Shown here: piece by piece, positions 15,477 through 25,600 of the stretch
How the letters are laid out: each line of letters starts with the position of its first letter
How positions within the stretch are numbered: position 1 is the first letter of the stretch
Source: Bacteroidales bacterium
GTDB taxonomy: Bacteria > Bacteroidota > Bacteroidia > Bacteroidales > UBA932
DNA: 64,000 nt
Assembly (NCBI GenBank): GCA_023667095.1
Contig: JAMPAT010000002.1
Span: 131,445-195,444, forward strand
Direction of reading: 5' to 3'
Translations under genes and position numbers: made by a program
Notes under the pieces: model-generated
What the model was told of the DNA's origin: nothing
The model's input: only the letters and a program-made list of their open reading frames with translations
Database searches by the model: none

Positions 15477-16266
15477 CCCAAGTTACATTATAATGTTTAT
15501 TAAAATATTTTGAAGCCAATTTATTGGCACGTATTTCTGTATAACAATATTTATGCTCATATTTATTCCTTTGAGTATCTATTGATGCGCTGAAAAGACT
15601 TGGCAGCCCTATAGCTAAAGGATATATCAGTCCCCATCTCCTGCTATCAATATAATGACCAAATTCGTGCATATATATCTGTTTTGACAACAAGTGTGAT
15701 TTAAAGTCTGTCGTAATTATTTCATTGTCATCTATATTAATAAAATTACCCAATGTTACACCTTGCGTGACATCTGCGTCTTCATTTATCACATACGTAG
15801 CTCCACAAAAGTACTCAACTCTATCGACTTTTCCTAATATTGCATTTTTAAAATGGGCAACTGTCCTTCCCAAGCCGACCTGCAACGACTCCCATGTCCA
15901 ACGTGAAAAAACATTCCAGGCCCTTTCCCAGCCATTTTTATGCGTATCTGTCTGAAACGTACCCATATCTATTTTAAAAGCCTTATAGGTTTTCGACCAA
16001 GGTGCACTTGGATCAAATCTTTTCCACGCATTTTTTCTTATATTATCATCAAAATTAACCCCACCATCAAATAGAGTCACAAAAAAATCACATATAAAAG
16101 TTAATATTGTGCCGATAATGACTTCCCCACTCTCATCCCGATACCTCAACGGATTGTTAAGCGCGTAAGAGTAGCGGTTGAAGTTCTGGATGAAGTCCGG
16201 CATCTGGACGTATGGGTCCGGGCTAAGGAAACGGCCGACCAGCGGGTCGTACAGGCGGGCGTTCAT
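15382..16266 (-). CDS. Displaced RHS tip with zinc-metallopeptidase domain
   Basis: 294 residues. Residues 1-50 are the RHS core end (MNARLYDPLVGRFLSPDPYV ... RYRDESGEV), so more core is kept here than in the other displaced tips. The C-terminal domain has the zinc motif HEFGH in KQIYMHEFGHYIDSRRWG. Downstream, YCYTEIRANKLASKYF supplies a Glu that may be the third ligand. This HEFGHY...SRxxG...GLPSL pattern recurs at the C-termini of Bacteroidetes RHS proteins. There is no Gly-rich segment as in the other tips. It overlaps the following lipoprotein gene by 95 bp. It could act on periplasmic or envelope proteins; the substrate is unknown. Confidence 0.75.
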   Translation of the reverse strand: MNARLYDPLVGRFLSPDPYVQMPDFIQNFNRYSYALNNPLRYRDESGEVIIGTILTFICDFFVTLFDGGVNFDDNIRKNAWKRFDPSAPWSKTYKAFKIDMGTFQTDTHKNGWERAWNVFSRWTWESLQVGLGRTVAHFKNAILGKVDRVEYFCGATYVINEDADVTQGVTLGNFINIDDNEIITTDFKSHLLSKQIYMHEFGHYIDSRRWGLIYPLAIGLPSLFSASIDTQRNKYEHKYCYTEIRANKLASKYFNKHYNVTWDETKNPISKPKKQTSASTVPVSIGDDGMWLP

Positions 16267-16325
16267 GTTGACCAGGCCGAACCAGGACAGGTGCTCATGG
16301 CCGGTGAAGCCACGCCCGAAGAAAA
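16267..16325 (-). repeat. RHS core fragment without the deletion junction (cassette boundary 3)
   Basis: Upstream of the MNARLYDP start the minus strand still encodes GRGFTGHEHLSWFGLVN in frame with the tip, homologous to the intact RHS core near 20605-20660. Core homology stops at about 16325. Unlike the other three boundaries, this one does not carry the 361-bp deletion join. Confidence 0.72.
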
Positions 16326-16388
16326 CAACGCAAGCGAAGCCTTAGAAAAGGCAGACTGTTGCCATCTGCGAAGTTTCACTCATTTAAA

Positions 16389-16416
16389 AAGAGGCCGCCA
16401 CTTTTGGGGCGACCTC
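16389..16416 (-). terminator. Hairpin terminator after the Imm26-like gene
   Basis: The minus strand reads GAGGTCGCC, a loop, GGCGGCCTC, then TTTTTAAA: a 9-bp stem with one G:U pair and a T tract. It lies 10 bases past the stop at 16427 and is a different hairpin from the AACGGGAAGG family. Confidence 0.72.
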
Positions 16417-16426
16417 ACATATATTC

Positions 16427-16897
16427 TTAAAACAATTCTGACTTCAAATAATATCCTGTCTCGATCTTCCGTATAAGATCAGATGGTTGGACCAGAACAC
16501 CTACATCAGCATTTGCAAATTTTTTTGGAAGCCTTATGGATTTCATGAAAGGGCCGTTGACGACCCAATAATTCCACCAATTGTAGAAATCATTCCAATT
16601 CTTAAAGATAGCCTTGCTCAAGTCTCCAAGTTCATCTGAATGGCCATATTTTATCCAAAGATTCTGCTTAAGGCCTTTGCGCATGAACACATGCGTATAG
16701 AATGAGACCTCATCATCCAGTATCGTTTCAATTGAAGGAGACTCATCTTGACTATATCTACGTTTAAAAACCCTCAATGTATCGCCATCAAGCAAGGTAA
16801 AATCTATTGCTATGAACTGAAAATAACATTTCGTTCCATCATGCAAAGGGACTTCGAAGATATCACCTATTTTTGTACGTGGTATTCCCATAAACAA
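16427..16897 (-). CDS. Imm26-like candidate immunity protein
   Basis: 156 residues, no signal peptide. The N-terminus RTKIGDIFEVPLHDGTKCYF followed by QFIAIDFTLLDGDTLRVFKR has the opening pattern of Imm26-type immunity proteins (K-x-GD-x-F-x-(I/V)-PL-x-DG). The C-terminal part is aromatic-rich (NWNDFYNWWNYWVVNGPF). It starts 6 bases after the WapI-like gene, forming a second candidate immunity gene behind the same orphan tip. Two unrelated immunity genes behind one tip suggest one was left by an earlier toxin at this site. Confidence 0.55.
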   Translation of the reverse strand: MFMGIPRTKIGDIFEVPLHDGTKCYFQFIAIDFTLLDGDTLRVFKRRYSQDESPSIETILDDEVSFYTHVFMRKGLKQNLWIKYGHSDELGDLSKAIFKNWNDFYNWWNYWVVNGPFMKSIRLPKKFANADVGVLVQPSDLIRKIETGYYLKSELF

Positions 16898-16903
16898 CTT
16901 ATT

Positions 16904-17323
16904 TCAATTGAGAGACTTTGCATTTGTAACTACATCCTCAAGCATTGATATGATATCAGGCAGATATGTCCTGTCAATCATAAATTTATAGTCAAGTTTT
17001 CCATTATGGTATTCATCTGTAAAGAATACTGAAACCTTCACAGCACCATATTCCTGCAGTTCAAGCAAAAGACGGAAGCGATTATCTATAAGCGGTTCAA
17101 AAAGAGCTGACTCTACAGATGCCACATACATTTTTTCCATTCCAGATTTCAAGTAGGTAAAGTCCGAAAGTTCTGCCATCAAACGTACACAGACATTAAA
17201 TGGCCCGAGATGAAGTTCCAAAATATATGATACATGCTCTATTTCATCTAAATTGAACACAAAATCACGAAACAGACATAAATTATTCTGTTCACAACCT
17301 CTTATCACTATTCCCTTGTCCAT
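16904..17323 (-). CDS. WapI-like immunity protein
   Basis: About 139 residues from Met at 17323. An upstream ATG at 17365 would lie inside the toxin gene; 17323 begins MDKGIVIRG, matching the start of the decayed paralogue at 9982-10266, and follows the toxin stop by 7 bases. The family pattern is clear: RLMAELSDFTYLKSGMEKMY, a middle with SALFEPLIDNRFRLLLEL, and the C-terminal signature YKFMIDRTYLPDIISMLED. WapI neutralises WapA toxins in Bacillus, and relatives serve RHS toxins widely. It should bind the tip encoded at 17331-18320 in the cytoplasm. Confidence 0.72.
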   Translation of the reverse strand: MDKGIVIRGCEQNNLCLFRDFVFNLDEIEHVSYILELHLGPFNVCVRLMAELSDFTYLKSGMEKMYVASVESALFEPLIDNRFRLLLELQEYGAVKVSVFFTDEYHNGKLDYKFMIDRTYLPDIISMLEDVVTNAKSLN

Positions 17324-17330
17324 AAAATTA

Positions 17331-18320
17331 TTATAATGGTATAAAGCATCTGTGAAACACAACACCTTGTTGGTTTATCCCGACAGTAAAAACCCCTTGC
17401 ACACCATTGATGCTTCCATCCAAACTAAACATAAAAGCGTGATCCATTATTCTCTGTGCAGCTATTCCATTTTGAATAATATATTCGTCATAAAGATAAG
17501 GAAAATTATGATACAAATCAGTTTTTACATCCAAAGAATTATGATAGTCTGTTATTTCTGGTCTGTCGAACGTTGTTGCTGTCCCTGTTACTTCTTTCAA
17601 AGTAAAAGAAGGCATAGACTTCCCATTCAAAGGATTAACCCCAGCTACCAGAGATGAAACAGTAGTAGAGACAACTCCCATTCCAGCACCTATCGCCATG
17701 CTCTGCCAAAGCCCATCAAGGGAATTGTTGAATGACTCAGCGAAATTCTGCCCCGTGCATAGATTGAAGGTAGTACCGCCTACTACATGTACCGCTCCGG
17801 AAACAAGAGGAGACACAACAAGGGAGCGAAGAATGGGACTTGAAATGCCGTTGACCAATGTCGAAGAAGATGCCAATGCAGGAGCGACAGCACCTGTCAC
17901 AGCACCAGAGGCAACACCGCTTGCAGTTGAAGCACCGACCAGTTTCCAGTCGATGTTTTCCGCACCTGAAAAGTTCTTGCCTGTCTGGCTTACAATACTG
18001 TTGGTAAAAGAATTAAGGCCACCAAGACCGGCACCGGCCAACGCCATCCAGCCTATGCCGCCTGAATAGATTCCCACGGCTGCCATGCCGCCACCATATA
18101 AGGCACCGGCACCGAAGACAGCAGCTCCCTGCCAAAACCCATCGATGTTGTCCCAATTACTTACAAGGTTTATAGTCCCACCTATTATTGCTGCACTTGC
18201 TATGACAATTCCAATTACAGCTGCTGTTGTCAAGGCAAACTCCCCACTCTCATCAGTGTACCTCAACGGATTGTTAAGCGCGTAAGAGTAGCGGTTGAAG
18301 TTCTGGGTGAAGTCCGGCAT
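17331..18320 (-). CDS. Displaced (orphan) RHS tip with unrecognised toxin domain
   Basis: 329 residues from the ATG in the core word VQMPDFTQNF. Residues 1-28 are RHS core end; a Gly/Ala/Ser-rich hydrophobic segment runs to about residue 240 (not the same sequence as in the main RHS). The C-terminal domain is about 90 residues: EITDYHNSLDVKTDLYHNFP, YLYDEYIIQNGIAAQRIMDH, then GSINGVQGVFTVGINQQGVV ending HRCFIPL. The beta-rich ending has the look of other polymorphic toxin tips, but I cannot name it. An in-frame stop upstream of the core scrap means this tip is not fused to any RHS body. A WapI-like immunity gene follows at 7 bases. Confidence 0.76.
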   Translation of the reverse strand: MPDFTQNFNRYSYALNNPLRYTDESGEFALTTAAVIGIVIASAAIIGGTINLVSNWDNIDGFWQGAAVFGAGALYGGGMAAVGIYSGGIGWMALAGAGLGGLNSFTNSIVSQTGKNFSGAENIDWKLVGASTASGVASGAVTGAVAPALASSSTLVNGISSPILRSLVVSPLVSGAVHVVGGTTFNLCTGQNFAESFNNSLDGLWQSMAIGAGMGVVSTTVSSLVAGVNPLNGKSMPSFTLKEVTGTATTFDRPEITDYHNSLDVKTDLYHNFPYLYDEYIIQNGIAAQRIMDHAFMFSLDGSINGVQGVFTVGINQQGVVFHRCFIPL

Positions 18321-18400
18321 CTGGACGTATGGGTCGGGGCTGAGGAAGCGGCCGACCAGCGGAGCCGGACATTGGATACGCCGTCAGCCACATATTATTG
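18321..18400 (-). repeat. RHS core fragment with degenerate deletion junction (cassette boundary 4)
   Basis: The minus strand encodes PLVGRFLSPDPYVQ before the orphan tip ATG. Upstream the frame is closed by TGA in sequence matching the distant core piece, joined at a mutated form of the ACCAGCGGGTC word (accagcggagcc). Confidence 0.7.
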
Positions 18401-18404
18401 CCAA

Positions 18405-18430
18405 AACGGGAAGGCAAATACCTTCCCGTT
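18405..18430 (-). terminator. Hairpin terminator after the main RHS cassette
   Basis: Stem AACGGGAAGG / CCTTCCCGTT, 6-base loop, followed by TTTTGG on the minus strand. It lies 17 bases after the lipoprotein stop and ends the transcript of the full RHS gene, its immunity candidate and the lipoprotein. Confidence 0.8.
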
Positions 18431-18447
18431 GATAACATCATTGAGTC

Positions 18448-18939
18448 TTATTCCTGGACGACCTCCTCGTATGGCGGCCACATCTTGATATCTTTCATTC
18501 TTTCGTCTGGAGGATAGGAAATTCTCCAATTTAATTTTTCAAGATCAAATTTTGAGAAGTCATAACGTTGGAGGACTAGATAATTGTCATGTATCTCATC
18601 CCAGCTGTAAGAATCAATGACAGATTTATCAAAGAAGAATAACCTTATTGTGTCTGCATCATCCAGTTGTTTTGACCAATGCTTTGTGCTGGAAAGAATT
18701 TGATTCCCATATTCATATTGAGGATACCGTTCTGCTGGAACAAAAAACTCCAATTCCGGAATATCAAATGGAAGCAATGTATCTTTACTTTCGTATGTTC
18801 CATATACTTGAATTTCCATTGAGGTATCATTTCTTGCAAATATGCCATATGTAGCACCGACCATACGCTCCCAAAAATCGCTGCAGCCAGTAAAAGACAG
18901 CATAAACAATATGATAAATAGAAGATTCGTATGTTTCAT
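18448..18939 (-). CDS. Lipoprotein of the main RHS cassette
   Basis: 163 residues with signal MKHTNLLFIILFMLSFTGC, a good lipobox. Its last 16 residues equal those of the lipoprotein at 14937-15476, with SYPPDE just before in both. The middle parts share only short blocks (DTIRLFFFD here, DTIRIFVVV there). It is the third gene of the main RHS transcript, 16 bases after the candidate immunity gene and 17 bases before the terminator. Function is unknown; recurrence behind two different tips suggests an envelope-side immunity or helper protein with a conserved C-terminal tail. Confidence 0.7.
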   Translation of the reverse strand: MKHTNLLFIILFMLSFTGCSDFWERMVGATYGIFARNDTSMEIQVYGTYESKDTLLPFDIPELEFFVPAERYPQYEYGNQILSSTKHWSKQLDDADTIRLFFFDKSVIDSYSWDEIHDNYLVLQRYDFSKFDLEKLNWRISYPPDERMKDIKMWPPYEEVVQE

Positions 18940-18955
18940 AATACAACAACGAGAA

Positions 18956-19600
18956 TCAGACTAAAGCATTATATTTCTCCACATAATCATCAGAAAAGTA
19001 ATTTTCAGAATCAATTTTCCGCACTTTTGAAATATACTTAAGCCCCAAATCCTTACGTCCAACAATATAGTAAAGGATTGGCAGCCGGATTATACTGACA
19101 GCATATCCTGAGCCGATTCCCATGTCTTCAATGACTGAAATCAGATTTTCGATTTTAGAATACTGTTCAAAATAGAGCGTTCCATATTCTTCTATTGCCT
19201 TGCAAATATCATCTGCACACGCATCATACTGTCCAAAATTACGGTCAGGCAGACCTACTCTATTAACATGGTTATATGTTACTCTTCTATCATATAACCA
19301 CTCAATCCATGTATTCTCGGGCATCAAATAACCTATTGGACAGGATAGTGTAGGTAAAAAATATTTTTTTTCATTTTGACCTAACTTATTTAGTATCTGC
19401 TCCACAGCATCATACCTAACACCAACATAAGGATGGATACAGACATAATCATGATAACTAAATGACGAATATGTAATAAACACATACGAACTTACACCAT
19501 CAGACAAATATTTAAAATAAGAACCATTTCGTTTTTTATACCCTTGGTATTCCAATTTTACCTTTAATGCGATATCTATTTCTTGTTTCAATGTGACCAT
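18956..19600 (-). CDS. Candidate immunity protein for the main RHS nuclease-like tip
   Basis: 214 residues, AT-rich, no signal peptide, starting 1 base after the RHS stop. It has an N-terminal alpha/beta part (VKLEYQGYKKRNGSYFKYLS, YVFITYSSFSYHDYVCIHPY) and a helical C-terminal part (FEQYSKIENLISVIEDMGIG). I recognise no named family. Position directly after the tip domain, together with the base composition, is the main support for an immunity role. Confidence 0.66.
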   Translation of the reverse strand: MVTLKQEIDIALKVKLEYQGYKKRNGSYFKYLSDGVSSYVFITYSSFSYHDYVCIHPYVGVRYDAVEQILNKLGQNEKKYFLPTLSCPIGYLMPENTWIEWLYDRRVTYNHVNRVGLPDRNFGQYDACADDICKAIEEYGTLYFEQYSKIENLISVIEDMGIGSGYAVSIIRLPILYYIVGRKDLGLKYISKVRKIDSENYFSDDYVEKYNALV

Positions 19601-19601
19601 A

Positions 19602-22600
19602 TCAAAAATAAAATCTAATTGTCACAAAATTATAATTATTTACAGAATTACCAAGCATAAACTGCGCACTTTTTCCAACAGGATATACAGTTGGTTTATT
19701 AATCATCATTTGCGGATATACAATATTCTGATTCTGAGTAAAACGTGTACTCAATCCATTCTTAGCTTCAATAAAAGTTATTTTACCATCAATTTTCGCT
19801 ACCAAATCCAAACGAACTTGCGTATCATTGACTTTTATTGAGACTTCTTTTCCTAAAACTTGACCTCCGTTATCAACAATATCCTGTCTTGCCCATTCTA
19901 CCCCCAATTGTCCTTTCTTGTATGGAGTCTGGTCGTTTTTCACATCGCGAAGTTCATTGAATGTTGCAAGATCATCTTCATAAGTGTTTAAAGTTACAGC
20001 TGGTTCTGGAGTTGATATAGTCTTTCCATTCAAGAAATTCCTTCCGTGAGCAGCATCTATCGAGCCTTGTATCAATCCGCCCATGGCTGCACCTATTGCG
20101 GCACCTGTGAGAGCTTGGAAAGCAGACATCTTGAAAGCCTGCACCGAATCACCGCCGCCAAGCAAGGTCATACCAAAGCCATTTATTGCGCCACCGACAA
20201 AACCACTTGCGGCACCGGCAGCAGCACCTCCTATAAAGCCACCTATGCCAACAGCGGCACCGACATAGAGACCAACAGCACCGGCGGCAGCTCCGGCCAC
20301 GCCACCGATAAGACCGCCGCCTATTATATAGCCTGCCATGCCCCAACCGGTAGCACCGTTGCTTTTGGCTATGCGATAGCCCTCATAGGCTCCTGCGGCT
20401 GCACCAATCAAAGCTGCGACACCTATGGTTATGGCCAATACAGTACCAGTAATGGCAAACTCCCCACTCTCATCAGTGTACCTCAACGGATTGTTAAGCG
20501 CGTAAGAGTAGCGATTGAAGTTCTGAGTGAAGTCAGGCATCTGGACATATGGATCCGGGCTGAGGAAACGGCCGACCAGCGGGTCGTACAGGCGGGCGTT
20601 CATGTTGATAAGGCCGAACCAGGACAGGTGCTCGTGGCCGGTGAAGCCACGGCCGAAGAGGAGTTCAGGCTCTGTGCCCGGGAGATAGATCTCGTGGGTC
20701 TCAGGGTCACGCAGGCGACCCCATGGGTCATAGCTGTATTCTGCGACAAGGGTGCCGTCGGAGGTGGCGATGTGGGTTATGTTGCCGAGGTAGTCGCGGC
20801 CGATGTTGTAGAGTGACCAGTCGCTGCCGGAGGCACGTTCCATCACCATCGGGGCTGAGTAGGCATCTCCGCCGAGGTAGAGACGCTCTTTCGCTCCGGA
20901 AGATGACGCGTCATATTCATAGCCGTCTCCGACATACCAGCGGGTCAGGACACTGGAGACGCCGTCGGCCATGTACATCTTCACGCGGTCGCCAGAGCCA
21001 TTATAGGTAAATGCTGCAATGCGGCCTCCCTCCTCTATCCTTGCTGGACGGCTGTAGCAGGTGTAGGAAACCTTCTGGAGACGGTCCTGAACCACATCTT
21101 CAGATGGAAGCAGCGAGGAGATACGGTATGGATGGTCAGGGCTCATGTAGTTCATGCTGCCGACACCGTCGATGGACATTATGTTGCCCTTGGATGAATA
21201 GGACACCTTCCTGTCGTCCGCCATTGCTGTCAGACGGTTCAGCTGGTCGTAGCCGAATGACTCCATCTTGTCATGCACCTTGTCCTCGCGAAGCATGAGG
21301 TTGTTGGTACGGTAGTCAAAGATGTAGGTAAAATGCTGGAGTTCGCCATCTGCCATCTTGCGGTATGTCGGGACGCCACATGACGAGAAGCCATATTCAC
21401 GGGTGATGCCGCCAGTTGTAACCATGGTAGGCTGGCCGAGGTCGTTCTCCTGCTCCAGACGCATCACTACAGTACCGTCCGGGAGTGTAATCGCGGTGTT
21501 GTAACCGTTGGCATAGCTATAGCTCTCTGTAGTGATATAGCCTGACTGGGAGGTATAGCTGACTGTCAGGAGCTGGGATCCTATGCCGTAGGTATATGAC
21601 TTCTGCAGCCATTTGCCGTCGGGGACGGTCTCCTTTATGGATGTCACACGGCCTTGGGAATCATATACATATTCCACGGATGTGCCGTTGGTTGACTCCT
21701 CCTTCGTCAGAAGCCCGTAGTCATCATAGGTATAGACAGTGTTGTATTCCCCTGGACGCTCAACCATGGTCACACGCCCGTACCTGTCGGTATAGGTGAC
21801 TATCTTGCCGTTAGGGTTGGTCTGTGTGACGACAGACGAGCCGTCAGGATTGAATACGTATGAGTCCGTATATGTCCCGGCACTCGGGTCAACCATCTTT
21901 GTCCGGTGTCCGTAGAAGTCGTATGCGAATGTGGTCTTCACTCCTCCTGGAGCAGTGACAGAAAGCGGCTGGCCGATGTCATCAAGTTCATATTCTATGG
22001 TTCCGCCGTCATCTGTCACCTTGACAAGGTCACCGTTGGCGTCCATTTCCTTGGTTGTGAAGATGCCGTCCTTGAAATGGATGACGGAGTTGCCGCTATA
22101 GTCCCATCGTTCCGAACCGCCTGTCGGATAATTCATGCCACCTATACGTTTATACCCGTCATAAAAATAGTCCGTCCAGAGGCTCGCACCGGAACCACGG
22201 AAAGGAAGGGACACCTTTTCTATAAGTCCCCACGAATTATAGACCTTGTCTGTGAACTGCCACTGCCCGTCAAATCTCTTCACCCCGCTGCGTACTTCGC
22301 GTCCCAAGGCATCATAGTGGACAATGGTCTCAGGGGCAACATTTGACTTGACGGTCTTGGTGTACAGTTCCTGGCCGCCCCACGCATACACTGTGCTGAC
22401 CTCTGTCCCGTCCGGATATGAGACGTCCGTAAGGTTGCCGAAGGCATCGTAGGTGTAGACTGTGACATTTCCCCTGCAGTCTGTCACCTTGCCGGGATTG
22501 CCGAACTTGTCGTAGGACTCATAGGTCGTCTTCCGCCCGAGGGCATCTGTCTCCGAATAGAGGTGACGTCCGTCCTGATCATACTCGAATACCGTTCCTG

Positions 22601-25600
22601 TAAATTCTGTGCTGCCATACTTCGATGTCATCTCCGAGACGACCTTGCCTGCGGAGTTATATGTCCAGCGGGTTTCGGACACTGGCTTAAAGCCTGACGG
22701 TCTTTCTGGTTCAAGTGGCAGGTTCGGGATATAAATCAGCGTGTCGATTGGGTCCAGAGGCCTTTGGGTAATCAATGTATCAGGCTTTAATGCCAACCTG
22801 TGCAGGACTATTGATGTATCTTTTTCTATCTCTGAGAGACCATGCCTTGGATGGAACGAATTTATCCCGACATTTATTGTCCTTGTCAACGGGCGGAACG
22901 CATCATCGTATGTAAATTCAGTGGTCTCTATCCAATTGTCTTCAAGAAGCGCAGTCTTGCTCCGCTGTATGGTCTCACTGATGACAGCACCAAGCACATA
23001 TTTGTCAGGGGTGGTACTGTGGGTATATTTATAGTCATGCTGCTCCTTCTTTTGCGCACCATCTGCCGTCTTCCTCTCGATGACAGTAGTTACAGGGAAG
23101 CTGTATGTGCCGTATGTGGTGGATGTCTCCGTGGAGACACCGGTCAGATGGTCTGTCGAGACACTTTTGGTCAGACGTGGATTCAGTCTCCCGTAAGTTG
23201 TGCTGTAGCTGTCGTAGGTGTTTACTGTCTCTGCAAAGGGGGTACCTTCTGAGCTGGACAGGGCCACCGTCTGACGCGTGGGGGCACTGAATTTCTCCGG
23301 GTCATATTCCTGGACCGTCACTGTACCGGAGACATAGTCCCTCATGCGAACCTTCCCGAACCCGCAGAACCCGAGACCCTTGCTGCTGCAGACTGCATCA
23401 TAATATGTGTAATACCTTGAGACAGCCTTTTCCATGCTCCCGTTGCCGGCAGTGTAATATGCCTCTTCGCTGTACAGCAGGTTCATGGGGAATGCACGGC
23501 GGGAAAATCCGTTCGTGAGGGAATAGGAACGCTGTGATTCTATCTGGTAGACACCGCTGCTGCCGGACATGTCATGGTAGGTGTTGTACCTTGTCACTCC
23601 GAAACCGTCTGTCATGCAGGTCAGGAGCCGGTCCCGGCTGCGGTTGCGGGAGAACTCATAGGCATGGACCTCGAAGCCGTCCACGATGATGAATTCACTT
23701 GCGGAATTGTAGCTGGTCACATTGGCAGGAATAAGACCCGAGCCTTTGGGGTATTTCAGTCTGGAGACAACCTCATTGTCATTCCTGATGTCACCGAGGT
23801 TGTTGATGTAGTACGTCAGCTGTGTGCCGTTTATCTTCAGTAGGTCGGCAAGGCCGTCATGGTTGATGTCAAGGAACATAAACTCGTCATCTGGGTCATA
23901 GGTTATTGCAACGCAGGTACGTTTCACGAAGCTTTCACCATTATAGGAATATATATCCCAGTCATTGCCGCCGGGCTTCAGGACATCCATTTCGTAATCC
24001 CTCATGTCTTCTCCACTGGAGGGGTCATATCCGGGATATTCTTTCACATACTCGGATTTTTTAGGAGCCTCGACTATATCTAAAAGCCCGTCACCGTTCA
24101 TGTCTGTAAAGAATATCTTATTCTGCAGAAGGTATGAATTGACTCCACCTGTGATTATACGGTCCTTTGTAAAGACACCGTTGGAATAGCTGTAATGTTC
24201 AAGACCTGATGTTGTCGCGCAGCACATGTCACCCTTGCCGTCATTGTCAAGGTCATACGGGATATAGTTGTATTCCTTGTTTTTAGCAAGGTCAAACAGC
24301 ACATATTCCTTGCAGGCCTTGGTCTTCAGGTCAATGACGGCCGTATGCGACTGGTGCGCTCCTCCCTTGAAGTCGGTATTGTACGAGACTGTAACAAGCT
24401 GTGCACCGCCTTTGTCGCTGAATTTACCGAACCAGTACGCCCTCTGATGGGGACTCTTCAGCAGATATTTGTTTTTGCCGTCTGAGATTACACCTGTTAC
24501 CTTTGTGTTGATTATTGTCGAATCAAGCTTGGTGACAGTTTCGTTGAATTTATACACTGCCACCCTGAGATTTGTGTAGTCTCCGTCCAGGCCATTGAAA
24601 TTGACCTTGACGATTTCATCTGTGCCGTCATCATCCACATCGATTGCCTCTATCGTCTGGAAGCCCTCATCAGCCTTTATTGTAAAGCTCCTGCTGAAAA
24701 AGCCTACCGAAGGCACTATCAGGATGCTCTGACCTGGAGAATATCCGCTGCCGAATTTATAATATTCAGCAGTCGTTATCCCAAGTACCTTTTTTTGGTA
24801 AGTCTCGACTTTACAGTAATTACTGAGCGCAGGCAGTATTATCAGGCCGTCCGAATAGTGCCCGCTATGGAACTTGCCACGGATGTGGTGCACCTTGACA
24901 CCGCTGAAGCTTTTGTCCAGATAGCGTGTCCCGTACGGACTACGGAAATCATTCTCAAAGGCAGAGTCCTCGCTGCCGTATGTGAATTCAAGAGGATTAA
25001 GTGACGAATTTCCGCTGGTGCAGCTGACCGATGTAAGCAGGTATGTGTAATCCTCATTGCTGTATTCAAGGGTATATTCCGAAAGGATGTTTCCTGCATC
25101 TTCTGAAATGATTGACTTGAGCAGCCTTGCCGGAGACATCCCTGCGCCTGCATAATAGGTTGTGTAGCCAGATCTGGGGGCATAGGAGAATTGTATACGG
25201 CTCCGTGCTGTACCGGTAGCGTCATAATTATAGCTGACTGTCTCCGGATAGTACTGTCCGCCATATTTCCCGTAGGAGACCGTTATCCTGTTGCCGGCGA
25301 TGTCAGTCACTTCCGTCAGCGGGTATGAGACTTCACCGCCGGAGCCGTCCTTGAATCCATAGACCGCCTTTGAACCGTTGGGATACAGGACCTCGAAATA
25401 TTTTGCAGCTACATTTGTCGCAGGAAACTTCCGGACCAGTATATTCCCCCTGACTGTCTCGTATGTATATCCGGACACACCTTTCGATGACCGCAAAACC
25501 GGGACACCGTCAAGGCTGAATGCAGCATCCGCATCACTCACCAGAGGGGCTGACACTTCCGAATGGTAGTACATTGACTTGCCGGTACGCACGATGGATG

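Noticed and set aside
10464..18400. Regarding the repeated core scraps and hairpins as integron-type attC sites
   Set aside because: The copies are plainly explained by RHS coding sequence plus terminators. No integrase gene or inverse-core motif is present.
20046..20816. Long plus-strand frames opposite the RHS Gly-rich segment
   Set aside because: They are antisense shadows of a well-supported RHS coding frame, rich in Cys, Thr and Ser, with no homology.
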